In this document: piece by piece, positions 44,758-53,310 of the stretch | Numbering within the stretch: position 1 is the stretch's first letter | Layout of the letters: each line of letters starts with the position of its first letter | DNA from: Ferruginibacter sp. | Lineage (GTDB): Bacteria; Bacteroidota; Bacteroidia; Chitinophagales; Chitinophagaceae | Reading direction: 5' to 3' | DNA length: 64,000 nucleotides | NCBI GenBank assembly: GCA_019638575.1 | Contig: JAHBTN010000008.1 | Span: 1 to 64,000, forward strand | Notes under the pieces: generated by a model | Told to the model about the DNA's origin: nothing | What the model saw: the letters and a program-made list of their open reading frames with translations, nothing else | The model's database searches: none | Program-made: the position numbers and the translations under genes

Positions 44758-46624
44758 CAATCAATACAGGTATTTTTAATTCGTGCCTTACCGTATTTAC
44801 CGTTTCGCCATAAATAAAATCTTTAAACCCTGCATGGCCATGTGCTCCCATCACCAGTAAATCTGCCTGTGCTTCTTTTGTTAACCTTACAATTTCTTTG
44901 GCCCTGTTTTTATATCCTAAATATCCTTCGGCAATAAACCCTTTATTTTTTATTTGTAAAATGTAAGAATCCAGTTGTTCCTTGTCTTTCCTCGATTCGT
45001 AATCATCGCTTTTATCTCCATAAATCCTGGCGCTTGCACTTTCAACAACATGTACTAAAAGAAATTGTGTATCCTTTTTGCCCTGCCCAATAGCATAGGC
45101 TAGTAGTTTATAATCGTTTTCGCTAAAATCGAGTGCTATGGCAATCTTTTTAAAATCGGGTATGCCAAGGTCTTTAAGTGTATTGGTTTCGGCATGTATT
45201 TTTATAGAGCTTTGTTTTATTGGTTTAGTAATAAAGGGGCTAATGATGATATATACAAGCAATGCAATACAGATTATTGCAGCAACAAACAATAATATTT
45301 TTTGCCACCAGTTGCCCGAAATAAAAACATCACTCATTTCATTTACCAGCATTCTTAAGTTTAAATAAACAAGAACCGATGCTATAACCCATGCTAAAGC
45401 TTTTTGAAAATGGTTAATGACAAACTTGCCCATTGTTTTTTTATCGCTTACAAAATGTATAAGTGGTATAATAGCAAACCCCAGTTGTAAGCTTAAAATT
45501 ACCTGGCTTAAAATAAGCAGGGCATCCACATTTTTTTCGCCATAAACAATAATAACAATAAGTGCAGGAATAATGGCTACCAGCCTTGTTATGAGCCTTC
45601 GTAACAAAGGGTTTATACGCAGGCTTAAATATCCTTCCATAATTATCTGGCCTGCCAGTGTGCCGGTAATGGTACTGCTTTGTCCTGCTGCAATAAGCGC
45701 AATTGCAAATAGTACCGGCGCCACATTACCCAAAAATTGGGGTAGCAGCCTGTGTGCATCTTTTATTTCGGCTACATCTACATTTCCACTTTTAAAAAAT
45801 ACTGTAGCGGCTACAATTAAGATAGCTGCATTTACAAAAAAAGCAAGGTTTAATGCAATGCTGGTATCAATACGGTTAAATTTAATTGCTTGTTTTATTC
45901 CAGCATCAGTACGGTCAATTTTACGTGTTTGCACCAATGCCGAATGCAGGTATAAGTTATGTGGCATAACGGTTGCGCCAATTATGCCAATGGCAATATA
46001 TAATGCTTCATTATCCATAGCCCTGGGAATAAACCCAGTAGCTATTTCTGCTAAAGCAGGTTTGGCTAAAAATATTTGAACCAGGAAAGAGATACCAATA
46101 ATACCAACTAAAGCAATAATAAATGCTTCCATCTTTTTTATACCCAGTTTTTGCAGGTACAATAGTAAAAAAGTGTCTAATACTGTTATAGAAACTCCCC
46201 ACACCAGTGGCAGGCCGGTGAGCAATTGAATACCAATGGCCATACCCAGCACTTCGGCAAGGTCGCAGGCGGCAATGGCTATCTCTGCTAAAATGTATAA
46301 AAGAAAATTAATGGCTTTAGGATAAGTCTCCCTGTTAGCTTGTGCAAGGTCTCGACCTCTTACAATACCAAGCCTGGCCGATAGCCCCTGTAAAAGCAGC
46401 GCCATCAGGTTGCTCATCAATAATACCCAAATTAAAGCATACCCAAATTTACTGCCACCGGCAAGGTCAGTTGCCCAATTGCCGGGGTCCATATAGCCCA
46501 CACTTACCAGGTATGCAGGGCCTAAAAATGAAAAGATTCTTCGCCAGCCATTTTTTTTAATAGTGGTATCAACCGAACTGTGCACTTCACTTAATGAAGC
46601 CTCATGTATTTTTTTACTCAGCAT
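44747..46624 (-). CDS. mntH: Nramp-family metal ion transporter fused to a UspA domain
   Basis: A 625-residue fusion. Residues about 30-455 are an Nramp H+-coupled divalent metal (Mn2+, Fe2+) importer with VGYMDPGNWATD in TM1 and ATVMPHNLYLHSALVQTR in TM6, the two metal-binding motifs. Residues about 488-625 are a cytoplasmic universal stress protein domain (IPDFKKIAIALDFSENDYKLLAYAI) with the ATP-binding loop GAHGHAGFKDFIYGET. Nramp proteins normally end after the membrane part. The start lies 11 nt inside the end of the DtxR/MntR-type gene, so regulator and transporter are one operon. Metal choice is inferred. Confidence 0.92.
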   Translation of the reverse strand: MLSKKIHEASLSEVHSSVDTTIKKNGWRRIFSFLGPAYLVSVGYMDPGNWATDLAGGSKFGYALIWVLLMSNLMALLLQGLSARLGIVRGRDLAQANRETYPKAINFLLYILAEIAIAACDLAEVLGMAIGIQLLTGLPLVWGVSITVLDTFLLLYLQKLGIKKMEAFIIALVGIIGISFLVQIFLAKPALAEIATGFIPRAMDNEALYIAIGIIGATVMPHNLYLHSALVQTRKIDRTDAGIKQAIKFNRIDTSIALNLAFFVNAAILIVAATVFFKSGNVDVAEIKDAHRLLPQFLGNVAPVLFAIALIAAGQSSTITGTLAGQIIMEGYLSLRINPLLRRLITRLVAIIPALIVIIVYGEKNVDALLILSQVILSLQLGFAIIPLIHFVSDKKTMGKFVINHFQKALAWVIASVLVYLNLRMLVNEMSDVFISGNWWQKILLFVAAIICIALLVYIIISPFITKPIKQSSIKIHAETNTLKDLGIPDFKKIAIALDFSENDYKLLAYAIGQGKKDTQFLLVHVVESASARIYGDKSDDYESRKDKEQLDSYILQIKNKGFIAEGYLGYKNRAKEIVRLTKEAQADLLVMGAHGHAGFKDFIYGETVNTVRHELKIPVLIVNV

Positions 46625-47276
46625 AATGAACGAAAATATTTTTTGCTACCTGCTCACTAATGATACAGGGGTTTTGTTTTAAAATTTTTATCTGTAACGA
46701 CCCGTCAAATTCAAATTTGTTTAGCACAGATACCTGTGTACCCAATGCTATATTGTAATGCTTCAGCATCTCCAGCATTTGCGGCGCCTGGTTACCAACC
46801 GAACTAACAGTTACTGTTTTTTTTAATGGTATATTGGTTAGGTTTTGTTGGTTAATAGTTGGTATACGGCCATTTTTATCAGGGATGGGATCGCCATGTG
46901 GGTCAAAAGAAGGATTGCCCAAAAAATTATCAAGCCGCTGTACCAACTCATCGCTGCTGATATGTTCTAATTCTTCGGCTATTGCATGTACTTTATCCCA
47001 GTCAAATTTTAATTTTTCAACTAAAAAAAATTCCCAAAGCCTGTGTTTGCGAACTACCTGTAAGGCCACTTTTTTCCCGGTTTCGCTTAGCTTAAATCCT
47101 TTGTAGCGTTCGTATTGCAGTAACTTTTTATTCTTAAGTTTTTTTAGCATATCGGTTACCGAGGCTGCCCTGGTTTGCATTTGGGCTGCAAGAGAATTGG
47201 TATTTACTATGCCACTTTGTTGCTGCAGGTGATAAATACTCTTGATATAATTCTCTTCGCTAATTGTAAAATTCAT
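46614..47276 (-). CDS. mntR: DtxR/MntR-family metal-dependent repressor
   Basis: A 220-residue regulator. The winged HTH covers about 5-65 (SEENYIKSIYHLQQ, TNSLAAQMQTRAASVTDMLKKL), followed by the metal-binding dimerisation domain (VRKHRLWEFFLVEKLKF, HAIAEELEHISSDELVQRLDNFLGNPSFDPHGDPIP). A FeoA/SH3-like domain is at about 150-220. Mn2+ or Fe2+ bound as co-repressor is expected. The gene precedes and overlaps the Nramp transporter by 11 nt. A palindrome in its promoter, TTTAGA-4-TCTAAA, lies over the -7 box, fitting autorepression of the operon. Symbol mntR is used by context; ideR/dtxR-type iron sensing is possible. Confidence 0.9.
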   Translation of the reverse strand: MNFTISEENYIKSIYHLQQQSGIVNTNSLAAQMQTRAASVTDMLKKLKNKKLLQYERYKGFKLSETGKKVALQVVRKHRLWEFFLVEKLKFDWDKVHAIAEELEHISSDELVQRLDNFLGNPSFDPHGDPIPDKNGRIPTINQQNLTNIPLKKTVTVSSVGNQAPQMLEMLKHYNIALGTQVSVLNKFEFDGSLQIKILKQNPCIISEQVAKNIFVHYAE

Positions 47277-47293
47277 AGTCTATAAAATTAAAA

Positions 47294-47309
47294 TTTAGAC
47301 AAATCTAAA
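47294..47309 (-). promoter_or_regulatory. Operator-like palindrome over the -7 box of mntR-mntH
   Basis: TTTAGA (47294-47299) and TCTAAA (47304-47309) flank CAAA. On the minus strand, TAGATTTG (47300-47307), a match to TAnnTTTG, lies inside the palindrome, 23 nt before the mntR start. A repressor dimer here would exclude RNA polymerase. Confidence 0.7.
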
Positions 47310-47388
47310 AATATTTCTCAAATAAAAAAATAATTCTTTGCTGTACAACTTTTTTAATTAGTACATTGAAGTAATAAAAATTGGGTAT

Positions 47389-47775
47389 ATGAGAAAAAAT
47401 ATAAGTTCAGGATCGCCCTGGGAAGAAATTGTAGGATATTCAAGAGCTGTACGTGTAGGAAATACCATAGAGGTAGCTGGTACCACTGCCATGGATGGAG
47501 ATATACTAATTGGTAAAGGAGATATGTATGCACAAGCCAGTTTTATATTTAAGAAAATTGAAGTGGCACTGCAGAAAGCCGGCGCCTCAATGAATGATGT
47601 GGTGCGTACCAGGATGTTTATAACTGATATTGGCAGGTGGCAAGAAGCTGCTAAAGCACACGGCGAAGTATTTAAAAACATAAAGCCGGCCGCAACCATG
47701 GTAGAAGTTTTAAGGCTTATACAAGATGATTTATTAATTGAAATAGAAGCCACTGCCCTGGTAGATATTAACTAA
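47389..47775 (+). CDS. RidA/YjgF-family protein
   Basis: A 128-residue member of the Rid family. The start (RKNISSGSPWEEIVGYSRAVRVGNTIEVAGTTAMDGD) and VRTRMFITDIGRWQEAAKAHGEVF are of the Rid5/Rid7-like subgroup, with GEVFKNIKPAATMVEV and the conserved Arg in VRTRMF. In place of the E. coli RidA end (IEIEAVA) is IEIEATALV. RidA deaminates reactive enamines and imines from PLP enzymes; whether this subgroup does so is not settled. It forms trimers in the cytoplasm. It stands upstream of the phosphorylase gene by 72 nt on the same strand. Confidence 0.9.
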   Translation: MRKNISSGSPWEEIVGYSRAVRVGNTIEVAGTTAMDGDILIGKGDMYAQASFIFKKIEVALQKAGASMNDVVRTRMFITDIGRWQEAAKAHGEVFKNIKPAATMVEVLRLIQDDLLIEIEATALVDIN

Positions 47776-47847
47776 AGTGTATATTTTACATGATTGATTT
47801 TGTTATTTTTCCATTAATATTGCGCCTTAAACCAATTGTAACCCATT

Positions 47848-49500
47848 ATGGATTTTTCTTCTTTTACGGTACCCTACCATATTGATGAACAGTATAATAA
47901 ACGAGTAGCTTATTTTTCAATGGAATTTGCAGTGAGCCAGCCCTTAAAAATTTACAGTGGTGGCCTGGGCTTTTTAAGTGGCTCCCATATTCGTAGTGCT
48001 TATGAATTAAGACAAAACCTTGTAGGAATTGGTATATTATGGAAATACGGTTATTACGACCAGGCCCGCAACCAGGATCAGACTTTACAAGTACAATGGA
48101 ACGAAAAGATTTATAATTTTCTTGAAGACACCGGCATCAAATTCCAGGTGGATATTCACGAACACCCGGTTTGGGTTAAAGCCTGGTACCTTAATCCCGA
48201 AACTTTTAAAACAGCCCCGCTGTTTTTACTTAGCACCGATTTACCAGAAAATGATTATGTATCGCAAACCATCACACACCGTTTGTATGATGCCAATGTG
48301 GCTACTAAAGTGGCACAGTTTATTTTACTGGGTGTAGGTGGCGCCAAACTGATGGATGAACTTAATTTTAACCCCGAGTTGTATCATTTAAATGAAGCAC
48401 ATGCCATCAGCTCGGCATTTTACCTGTATAATAAACTTGGCAGTAAAGAAGAAGTAAAAAAACACATGGTGTTTACTACCCACACACCCGAAGAAGCCGG
48501 TAACGAAAAACATGATATTCATCTTTGCGAAAAGATGGGTTATTTCTGCGGGATGGAATTGGAAAAAGTAAGAGAACTTACCGGTATGACGGGAGATCTT
48601 TTCAACCATTCGCTGGCAGCATTACGTTTTTCAAAACTGGCAAATGGTGTAAGCCAGTTGCATGGAGAGGTAAGCAGGAAACTCTGGAGCAAGTTTGATG
48701 GAATTTGCGAAATAAAAGCCATTACCAATGCACAAAACTGGCATTACTGGGCCGATAAGCAACTGTATCGATATATGGAAGCACATAACGAAGATGGATT
48801 TATTGATCGTAAATGGTATTTAAAAAAGCGTGCGTTTGAAGTGGTGGCCGACCAAACAGGCAAACTTTTTAACCCCAATGTATTTACCATTGTGTGGGCA
48901 CGCCGTTTTGCAGGGTACAAAAGAGCCGAGTTAATTACACGTGATGAAGAAAGGTTTGAAGCATTATTGAATAACCCTAAATACCCTGTACAAATTATAT
49001 GGGCGGGAAAACCTTACCCGGTTGATTACCCTGCCATCAGCGATTTTAATATGCTGGTGCATTTAAGCAAGAAATATGATAATGTAGCTGTTTGTGTTGG
49101 TTACGAACTTGCTTTAAGCAAAAGGTTAAAACAAGCATCAGACCTTTGGCTTAATAACCCCCGTGTACCCAGGGAAGCAAGTGGCACCAGCGGTATGACA
49201 GCAGCCATGAATGGCGCTGTAAACTGCAGTACAAATGATGGCTGGATTTGTGAATTTATTAATCATGGCAACAATGGCTTTGTAGTACCGCCAATTGATT
49301 ATGAAAACATAAGTGTGCGTGAGCAGGATGAATATGATTTAAACAAACTGTACGAAATTTTAGAAAACCAGGTGTTGCCATTGTATTACGATAATCCCGA
49401 AGTGTGGCGGCAAATTATAAAAAATGGCATGCGTGATGTGCGCTGGCAGTTTGATAGCAACCGCATGGCTAAAGAATATTACGATATACTTTATCAATAA
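47848..49500 (+). CDS. GT35-type alpha-glucan phosphorylase with Thr at the PLP-lysine position
   Basis: A 550-residue protein of the short alpha-glucan phosphorylase type. It has the usual N-terminus (VAYFSMEFAVSQPLKIYSGGLGFLSGSH), HLNEAHAISS, VFTTHTPEEAGNEKHD and VWARRFAGYKRAELI. At the C-terminal PLP site the usual SGTSGMK is SGTSGMT: the codon at 49198-49200 is ACA, residue 451. In glycogen phosphorylases that Lys forms the Schiff base with PLP, which is needed for phosphorolysis. The protein is otherwise complete. It may be a changed enzyme (transferase or glucan-binding protein), or use another lysine. A terminator follows at 49589-49624. Confidence 0.87.
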   Translation: MDFSSFTVPYHIDEQYNKRVAYFSMEFAVSQPLKIYSGGLGFLSGSHIRSAYELRQNLVGIGILWKYGYYDQARNQDQTLQVQWNEKIYNFLEDTGIKFQVDIHEHPVWVKAWYLNPETFKTAPLFLLSTDLPENDYVSQTITHRLYDANVATKVAQFILLGVGGAKLMDELNFNPELYHLNEAHAISSAFYLYNKLGSKEEVKKHMVFTTHTPEEAGNEKHDIHLCEKMGYFCGMELEKVRELTGMTGDLFNHSLAALRFSKLANGVSQLHGEVSRKLWSKFDGICEIKAITNAQNWHYWADKQLYRYMEAHNEDGFIDRKWYLKKRAFEVVADQTGKLFNPNVFTIVWARRFAGYKRAELITRDEERFEALLNNPKYPVQIIWAGKPYPVDYPAISDFNMLVHLSKKYDNVAVCVGYELALSKRLKQASDLWLNNPRVPREASGTSGMTAAMNGAVNCSTNDGWICEFINHGNNGFVVPPIDYENISVREQDEYDLNKLYEILENQVLPLYYDNPEVWRQIIKNGMRDVRWQFDSNRMAKEYYDILYQ

Positions 49501-49588
49501 AATTCTCCAATCATGCTTGTTGATTAAAACAAGTGTTGCATTGGGCGTTAAACAATTTTTGATAAACGGTATTAAGAAAAAACAGGAT

Positions 49589-49624
49589 AGTGTAGCAAAT
49601 AAATAACTTTGCTACACTTTTTTT
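49589..49624 (+). terminator. Terminator hairpin abutting the next start codon
   Basis: AGTGTAGCAAA (49589-49599) and TTTGCTACACT (49608-49618) are perfectly complementary, and a T-run continues to 49624. The ATG of the MFS gene is at 49625. The -7 box TAACTTTG (49604-49611) for that gene lies in the loop and right arm. Confidence 0.75.
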
Positions 49625-50827
49625 ATGCTAAGTGCCACCCTTAATCTTTACAGGAATGCCTATACGGGGCTAAGCCGCCGTATGTGGTTGCTTGCTGTTG
49701 TTATGCTTATTAACCGCAGCGGCACCATGGTATTACCATTTATGACATTGTATTGCAAACATATTGGTTTCAATACAAGGCAGGCTGGTTACGTAGTTGC
49801 TATTTATGGTTTGGGGGCCTTAACCGGCGCATTTATTGGCGGTAAAATAAGCGACCGCTTTGGGTTTTATTACACACAATTTTTTTCATTGTTTTTTGGC
49901 GGGGTTTTGTTTATGGTGCTTGGCCTTATGAACAGTTACTTTTCAATTTGTGTTGCTACTTTTTTCTTAAGCATGGTAAATGAATCTTTCAGGCCTGCCA
50001 ATGCTACAGCTATAGCACATTACAGCACTGTGCAAAACCGCACACAGGCTTTTTCAATCATAAGGCTGGCAATAAATATTGGCTGGGGTGTAGGCAGTGC
50101 ATTGGGTGGGTTACTGGCATCAATAAATTATCACCTGCTTTTTTGGGTAGATGGTTGTACAAATATTACTGCATCATTTTTATTATTATGGTTACTGCCC
50201 AAAGTTAGTGTAGCACAGCAGCAAAATAGGCAGGCATCTTTACCCGTAGTAAAACCAAAGCCGGTTTATACCGATAAAATATTTATGTTTTTTATTACGC
50301 TGCAGGTATTGTTTGCAATCTGTTTCTTTCAATTATTTACAACAATACCCTTGTATTTTAAAGAAGGATTACAAATAAATGAATTTGGTATTGGCAGTTT
50401 AATGGCGCTTGGCGGCATCATCATTGCATTGTTTGAAATGGTAATTGTTTTTAAATTAGAAGGCAGCAAGCCTTACCTGCGTTTAATTACTATTGGTACC
50501 ATTTTAATGGGATTATCTTTTTTTATTTTAAACATACCTTTTATTCATGGATTTGCCATTGCAACTGTAGCCATGGTATCAATTACCATTGCCGAAATGA
50601 TAACCATGCCATTTATGAACTCTTATTATATATCGTTAAGCAGCGAAGCCAACAGGGGCCAATACGCAGCTTATTATACTATGGCGTGGAGTTTTGCCCA
50701 GGTAATTGGAAGCACAGTTGGTACACAACTTGCCTATTTTGCAGGATTTAACAATCTATGGTGGATGGTAGGCAGTATTTGTTTATTAACTGCATTGGGT
50801 TACCACCTGATACTTAAATACAGTTAA
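49625..50827 (+). CDS. MFS transporter (MdtH/YdeE-like drug:H+ antiporter type)
   Basis: A 400-residue transporter with about 12 helices. TM2-3 loop GKISDRFGFYYTQ matches the MFS motif A (G-x-x-x-D-R-x-G), and TM5 has GWGVGSALGGLLA like the motif C of exporters. The start MLSATLNLYRNAYTGLSRRMWLLAVVMLINRSGTMVLPFMTLY is typical of Bacteroidota members. It is more like a small-molecule exporter than a sugar porter. The leader is very short, since the -7 box ends 13 nt before the ATG. It is convergent with the DUF6263-like gene, 22 nt away. Confidence 0.9.
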   Translation: MLSATLNLYRNAYTGLSRRMWLLAVVMLINRSGTMVLPFMTLYCKHIGFNTRQAGYVVAIYGLGALTGAFIGGKISDRFGFYYTQFFSLFFGGVLFMVLGLMNSYFSICVATFFLSMVNESFRPANATAIAHYSTVQNRTQAFSIIRLAINIGWGVGSALGGLLASINYHLLFWVDGCTNITASFLLLWLLPKVSVAQQQNRQASLPVVKPKPVYTDKIFMFFITLQVLFAICFFQLFTTIPLYFKEGLQINEFGIGSLMALGGIIIALFEMVIVFKLEGSKPYLRLITIGTILMGLSFFILNIPFIHGFAIATVAMVSITIAEMITMPFMNSYYISLSSEANRGQYAAYYTMAWSFAQVIGSTVGTQLAYFAGFNNLWWMVGSICLLTALGYHLILKYS

Positions 50828-50849
50828 TAAATTACCTGAACCTGTACTT

Positions 50850-51695
50850 TTAATTGTACACTGTTTTAGTAGTAGTTTTTGCTGTTATCGGCATATCTTG
50901 CCCCATCATTTGAAAGCTACCTGTTATATCCGATACGGTATCTCTTTTCTTTACCAGTCCTGTACTTATATCAAACAGTACCTGTCCGGTAGTTTTAGTA
51001 TCTGTTTTAATTTCAAATTCCATTCCCTGGAAATCTAATTTGTTTGTTGCTTTTACAGTTGTTTCAATATTCAACACAGCTTCATTACCGGTTACCGATT
51101 GAAGCGTATAAGTACGGATGGTTTTTGTATCTGCAGTTTTGCTGGTATCAGCCCAGCTATCACCTGTTTTTTTTCCGGCAGGTAAAATTTCAAAAGCGCT
51201 TTCCACTACTGCAGCATCCGATGTATTAGAAAACATCTTCATCATATTTTCAGAAATATTATTTGCATCCTCATCACTATCTTTTGTTGCTGCCTGTTTG
51301 GGCGCAATTACAGCACCGGTTGTTTTATCAATCATTACATCGTTTACCTTGTTCATTTTATCGTCAAAAATTTTGGCCATGTCGGCATTGTTGCCATCTT
51401 TATTATCCGAATCATAAGTATTGTTTTGCCCCATCATGTTCATGTTTATTTTTAATTTGGTAAGTGTATTGCTGATGCTGTAATTATTGGTATCACTATC
51501 TTTTACCTGCAACGAATTGATGGATGCTGTTACACTGTTCAGTTGCATACCCATACCTAAATCGGCATCGATGGTTACATCATTATTTACAGAAATTTTT
51601 TGGCCCTTTAAAAGTAAAATGGCATTTGTGTTAGTTTGTGCCATCATTATTTGGGCAATTACAAGCGATGCGGTAAACGAGATTATTTTTTTCAT
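50850..51695 (-). CDS. Secreted protein, probable DUF6263 family
   Basis: A 281-residue exported protein with signal peptide (MKKIISFTASLVIAQIMMAQ). The body is beta-rich, Thr/Asp/Asn-rich, with an acidic central stretch (KDGNNADMAKIFDD) and PAGKKTGDSWADT, a pattern I associate with DUF6263, followed by YTLQSVTGNEAVLNIETT and KTTGQVLFDISTGLVKKRD. No catalytic residues can be named. It is probably periplasmic. The family label is from memory of the GDSW pattern and is less certain than the coding call. Confidence 0.72.
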   Translation of the reverse strand: MKKIISFTASLVIAQIMMAQTNTNAILLLKGQKISVNNDVTIDADLGMGMQLNSVTASINSLQVKDSDTNNYSISNTLTKLKINMNMMGQNNTYDSDNKDGNNADMAKIFDDKMNKVNDVMIDKTTGAVIAPKQAATKDSDEDANNISENMMKMFSNTSDAAVVESAFEILPAGKKTGDSWADTSKTADTKTIRTYTLQSVTGNEAVLNIETTVKATNKLDFQGMEFEIKTDTKTTGQVLFDISTGLVKKRDTVSDITGSFQMMGQDMPITAKTTTKTVYN

Positions 51696-51799
51696 TTAAT
51701 TTTTTATTGATGGGCAAATATATCAACAATCATATTTACAAACTGTTTGGTTGATAATTTTTGTATTTTTTTAAATTTTGATGTTATGATAAAAATAAA

Positions 51800-51821
51800 G
51801 GCTGTTCATTTCTGAACAGCC
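51800..51821 (-). terminator. Terminator of the cold-shock gene
   Basis: GGCTGTTCA (51800-51808) and TGAACAGCC (51813-51821) form a 9-bp stem. On the minus strand TTTATTTTT follows. It lies 31 nt past the stop of the cold-shock gene. Confidence 0.85.
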
Positions 51822-51851
51822 CCAAAAGGTTATTGTTTTTATACAATTGAA

Positions 51852-52052
51852 TTATCCTATTACTTGTACATTAACAGCGTTCATTCCTTTTTTGCCTTCC
51901 TGCAATTCAAACTCAACGTTGTCGCCTTCTTTAATATCGCTGATTAATCCACTTACGTGAACGAAAGTTTCTTTGTTTGAATCATTGTGTTTAATAAATC
52001 CGAATCCTTTTTCAGTATTGAAAAACTTAACGGTACCTTGTTGTTTGTCCAT
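51852..52052 (-). CDS. Cold-shock domain protein
   Basis: A 66-residue CSD protein, an RNA/ssDNA-binding beta barrel that melts RNA structure. Both RNP motifs are present: GTVKFFNTEKGFGFIKHN (RNP1 KGFGFI) and KETFVHVSGL (RNP2 TFVHVS). The end GKKGMNAVNVQVI is usual. It has its own promoter and terminator, so it is a single-gene unit. Whether it is cold-induced or constitutive cannot be told; the leader is only about 25 nt, without the long cold-box leader of E. coli cspA. Confidence 0.96.
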   Translation of the reverse strand: MDKQQGTVKFFNTEKGFGFIKHNDSNKETFVHVSGLISDIKEGDNVEFELQEGKKGMNAVNVQVIG

Positions 52053-52081
52053 TTTAAATTTTGTATTGTATTAATAAAGCG

Positions 52082-52089
52082 CAAATATA
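52082..52089 (-). promoter_or_regulatory. -7 promoter element TATATTTG for the cold-shock gene
   Basis: An exact match to TAnnTTTG on the minus strand, 29 nt before the ATG at 52052. Confidence 0.55.
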
Positions 52090-52202
52090 GCATTAAAAAA
52101 AATAACCTGACTTTTTATTATATCTTCCGGTTTTACCTGCTAAAAGTTTTAAATGATTAACTTTATAGCCAACGACGGCCTGCGCTTAAAAATTTATCCG
52201 GT

Positions 52203-53282
52203 ATGAACGATATTACAAGTGTAATAACAGGCTCAGGGTGTTATATACCCAAATTTATAAAGTCGAATAAAGATTTTGCCAGCCATAATTTTTATGCCGA
52301 AGATTCTACGGCACTTGATATTGAGCCTCACCTGGTTATAGAAAAGTTTAAGAAAATAACAGGTATAGAAGAAAGGCGATATGCTCCATCCAATATTGAG
52401 TCGAGTGATATGGCAGCAATAGCTGCTCAAAAAGCTATTGATGCTGCCGGCTGCGATGCAGAAACAATTGACCAGATTATAGTGGCACATAATTTTGGGA
52501 ATGTACAAAAACATACTATTCAAACAGATGTATTACCGGCACTTGCATCAAGAGTGAAACATGCGCTTAAGATTGAAAACCCATCTTGTGTACCGTACGA
52601 TATTTTATTTGGTTGCCCCGGTTGGGTACAGGGTGTAATACAGGCCCACACCTATTTTAAAGCAGGTATTGCAAAAAAATGCCTGGTTATTGGTACCGAA
52701 ACCTTATCCCGTGTTTTGGATGTGTACGACCGTGACAGTATGATTTTTTCTGACGGCGCCGGCGCCTGTGTACTTGAAGCAAGAGAGGCTGTTGATGAGG
52801 GACCTGGTATTTTAGGGTTTAGTGTTCAGTCGCATTGCGGTACAGAGGTTGACTACCTGAACCTGGGAAAATCGTATTACCCTGATTCGGACCCACGGAT
52901 TAGATATATTAAAATGAAAGGCAGAAAAGTGTATGAATATGCTATGAAGAATGTACCACTTGCCATGAAACAATGCCTTGATAAGAGCAACATAAACATC
53001 AGCCGGTTAAAAAAGATTTTCATTCACCAGGCCAATGAAAAAATGGATGAAGCTATTGTGAATGAGTTATACAAATTATACGGCATTGCCAGTCCCCCGC
53101 AAAATATTATGCCCATGAGTATCCATTACCTGGGCAACAGTTCTGTTGCCACCATTCCCACACTTTTTGATTTGGTGATAAAAGGGAATATGGATGGACA
53201 CCAGTTGAATACCGGGGATATTATTTTATTTGCATCGGTAGGTGCAGGCATGAACATTAATGCGGTTTGTTACCGCATGTAA
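52203..53282 (+). CDS. 3-oxoacyl-ACP synthase III-family protein (FabH-like)
   Basis: A 359-residue thiolase-fold condensing enzyme. The catalytic triad is Cys138 (FGCPGW), His275 (IHQANE) and Asn312 (YLGNSS). Start TSVITGSGCYIPKFIKSNKDF and ITGIEERRYAP are of KAS III type. It is about 40 residues longer than E. coli FabH, mostly from an insertion near 22-45 and one near 215-240 (YYPDSDPRIRYIKMKG). It may start fatty acid synthesis or serve a specialised lipid or polyketide path; no partner genes are nearby. It stands alone after the cold-shock gene, which is divergent. Confidence 0.9.
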   Translation: MNDITSVITGSGCYIPKFIKSNKDFASHNFYAEDSTALDIEPHLVIEKFKKITGIEERRYAPSNIESSDMAAIAAQKAIDAAGCDAETIDQIIVAHNFGNVQKHTIQTDVLPALASRVKHALKIENPSCVPYDILFGCPGWVQGVIQAHTYFKAGIAKKCLVIGTETLSRVLDVYDRDSMIFSDGAGACVLEAREAVDEGPGILGFSVQSHCGTEVDYLNLGKSYYPDSDPRIRYIKMKGRKVYEYAMKNVPLAMKQCLDKSNINISRLKKIFIHQANEKMDEAIVNELYKLYGIASPPQNIMPMSIHYLGNSSVATIPTLFDLVIKGNMDGHQLNTGDIILFASVGAGMNINAVCYRM

Positions 53283-53310
53283 AATGTTCATTCATTTAAT
53301 TATAAGACTA

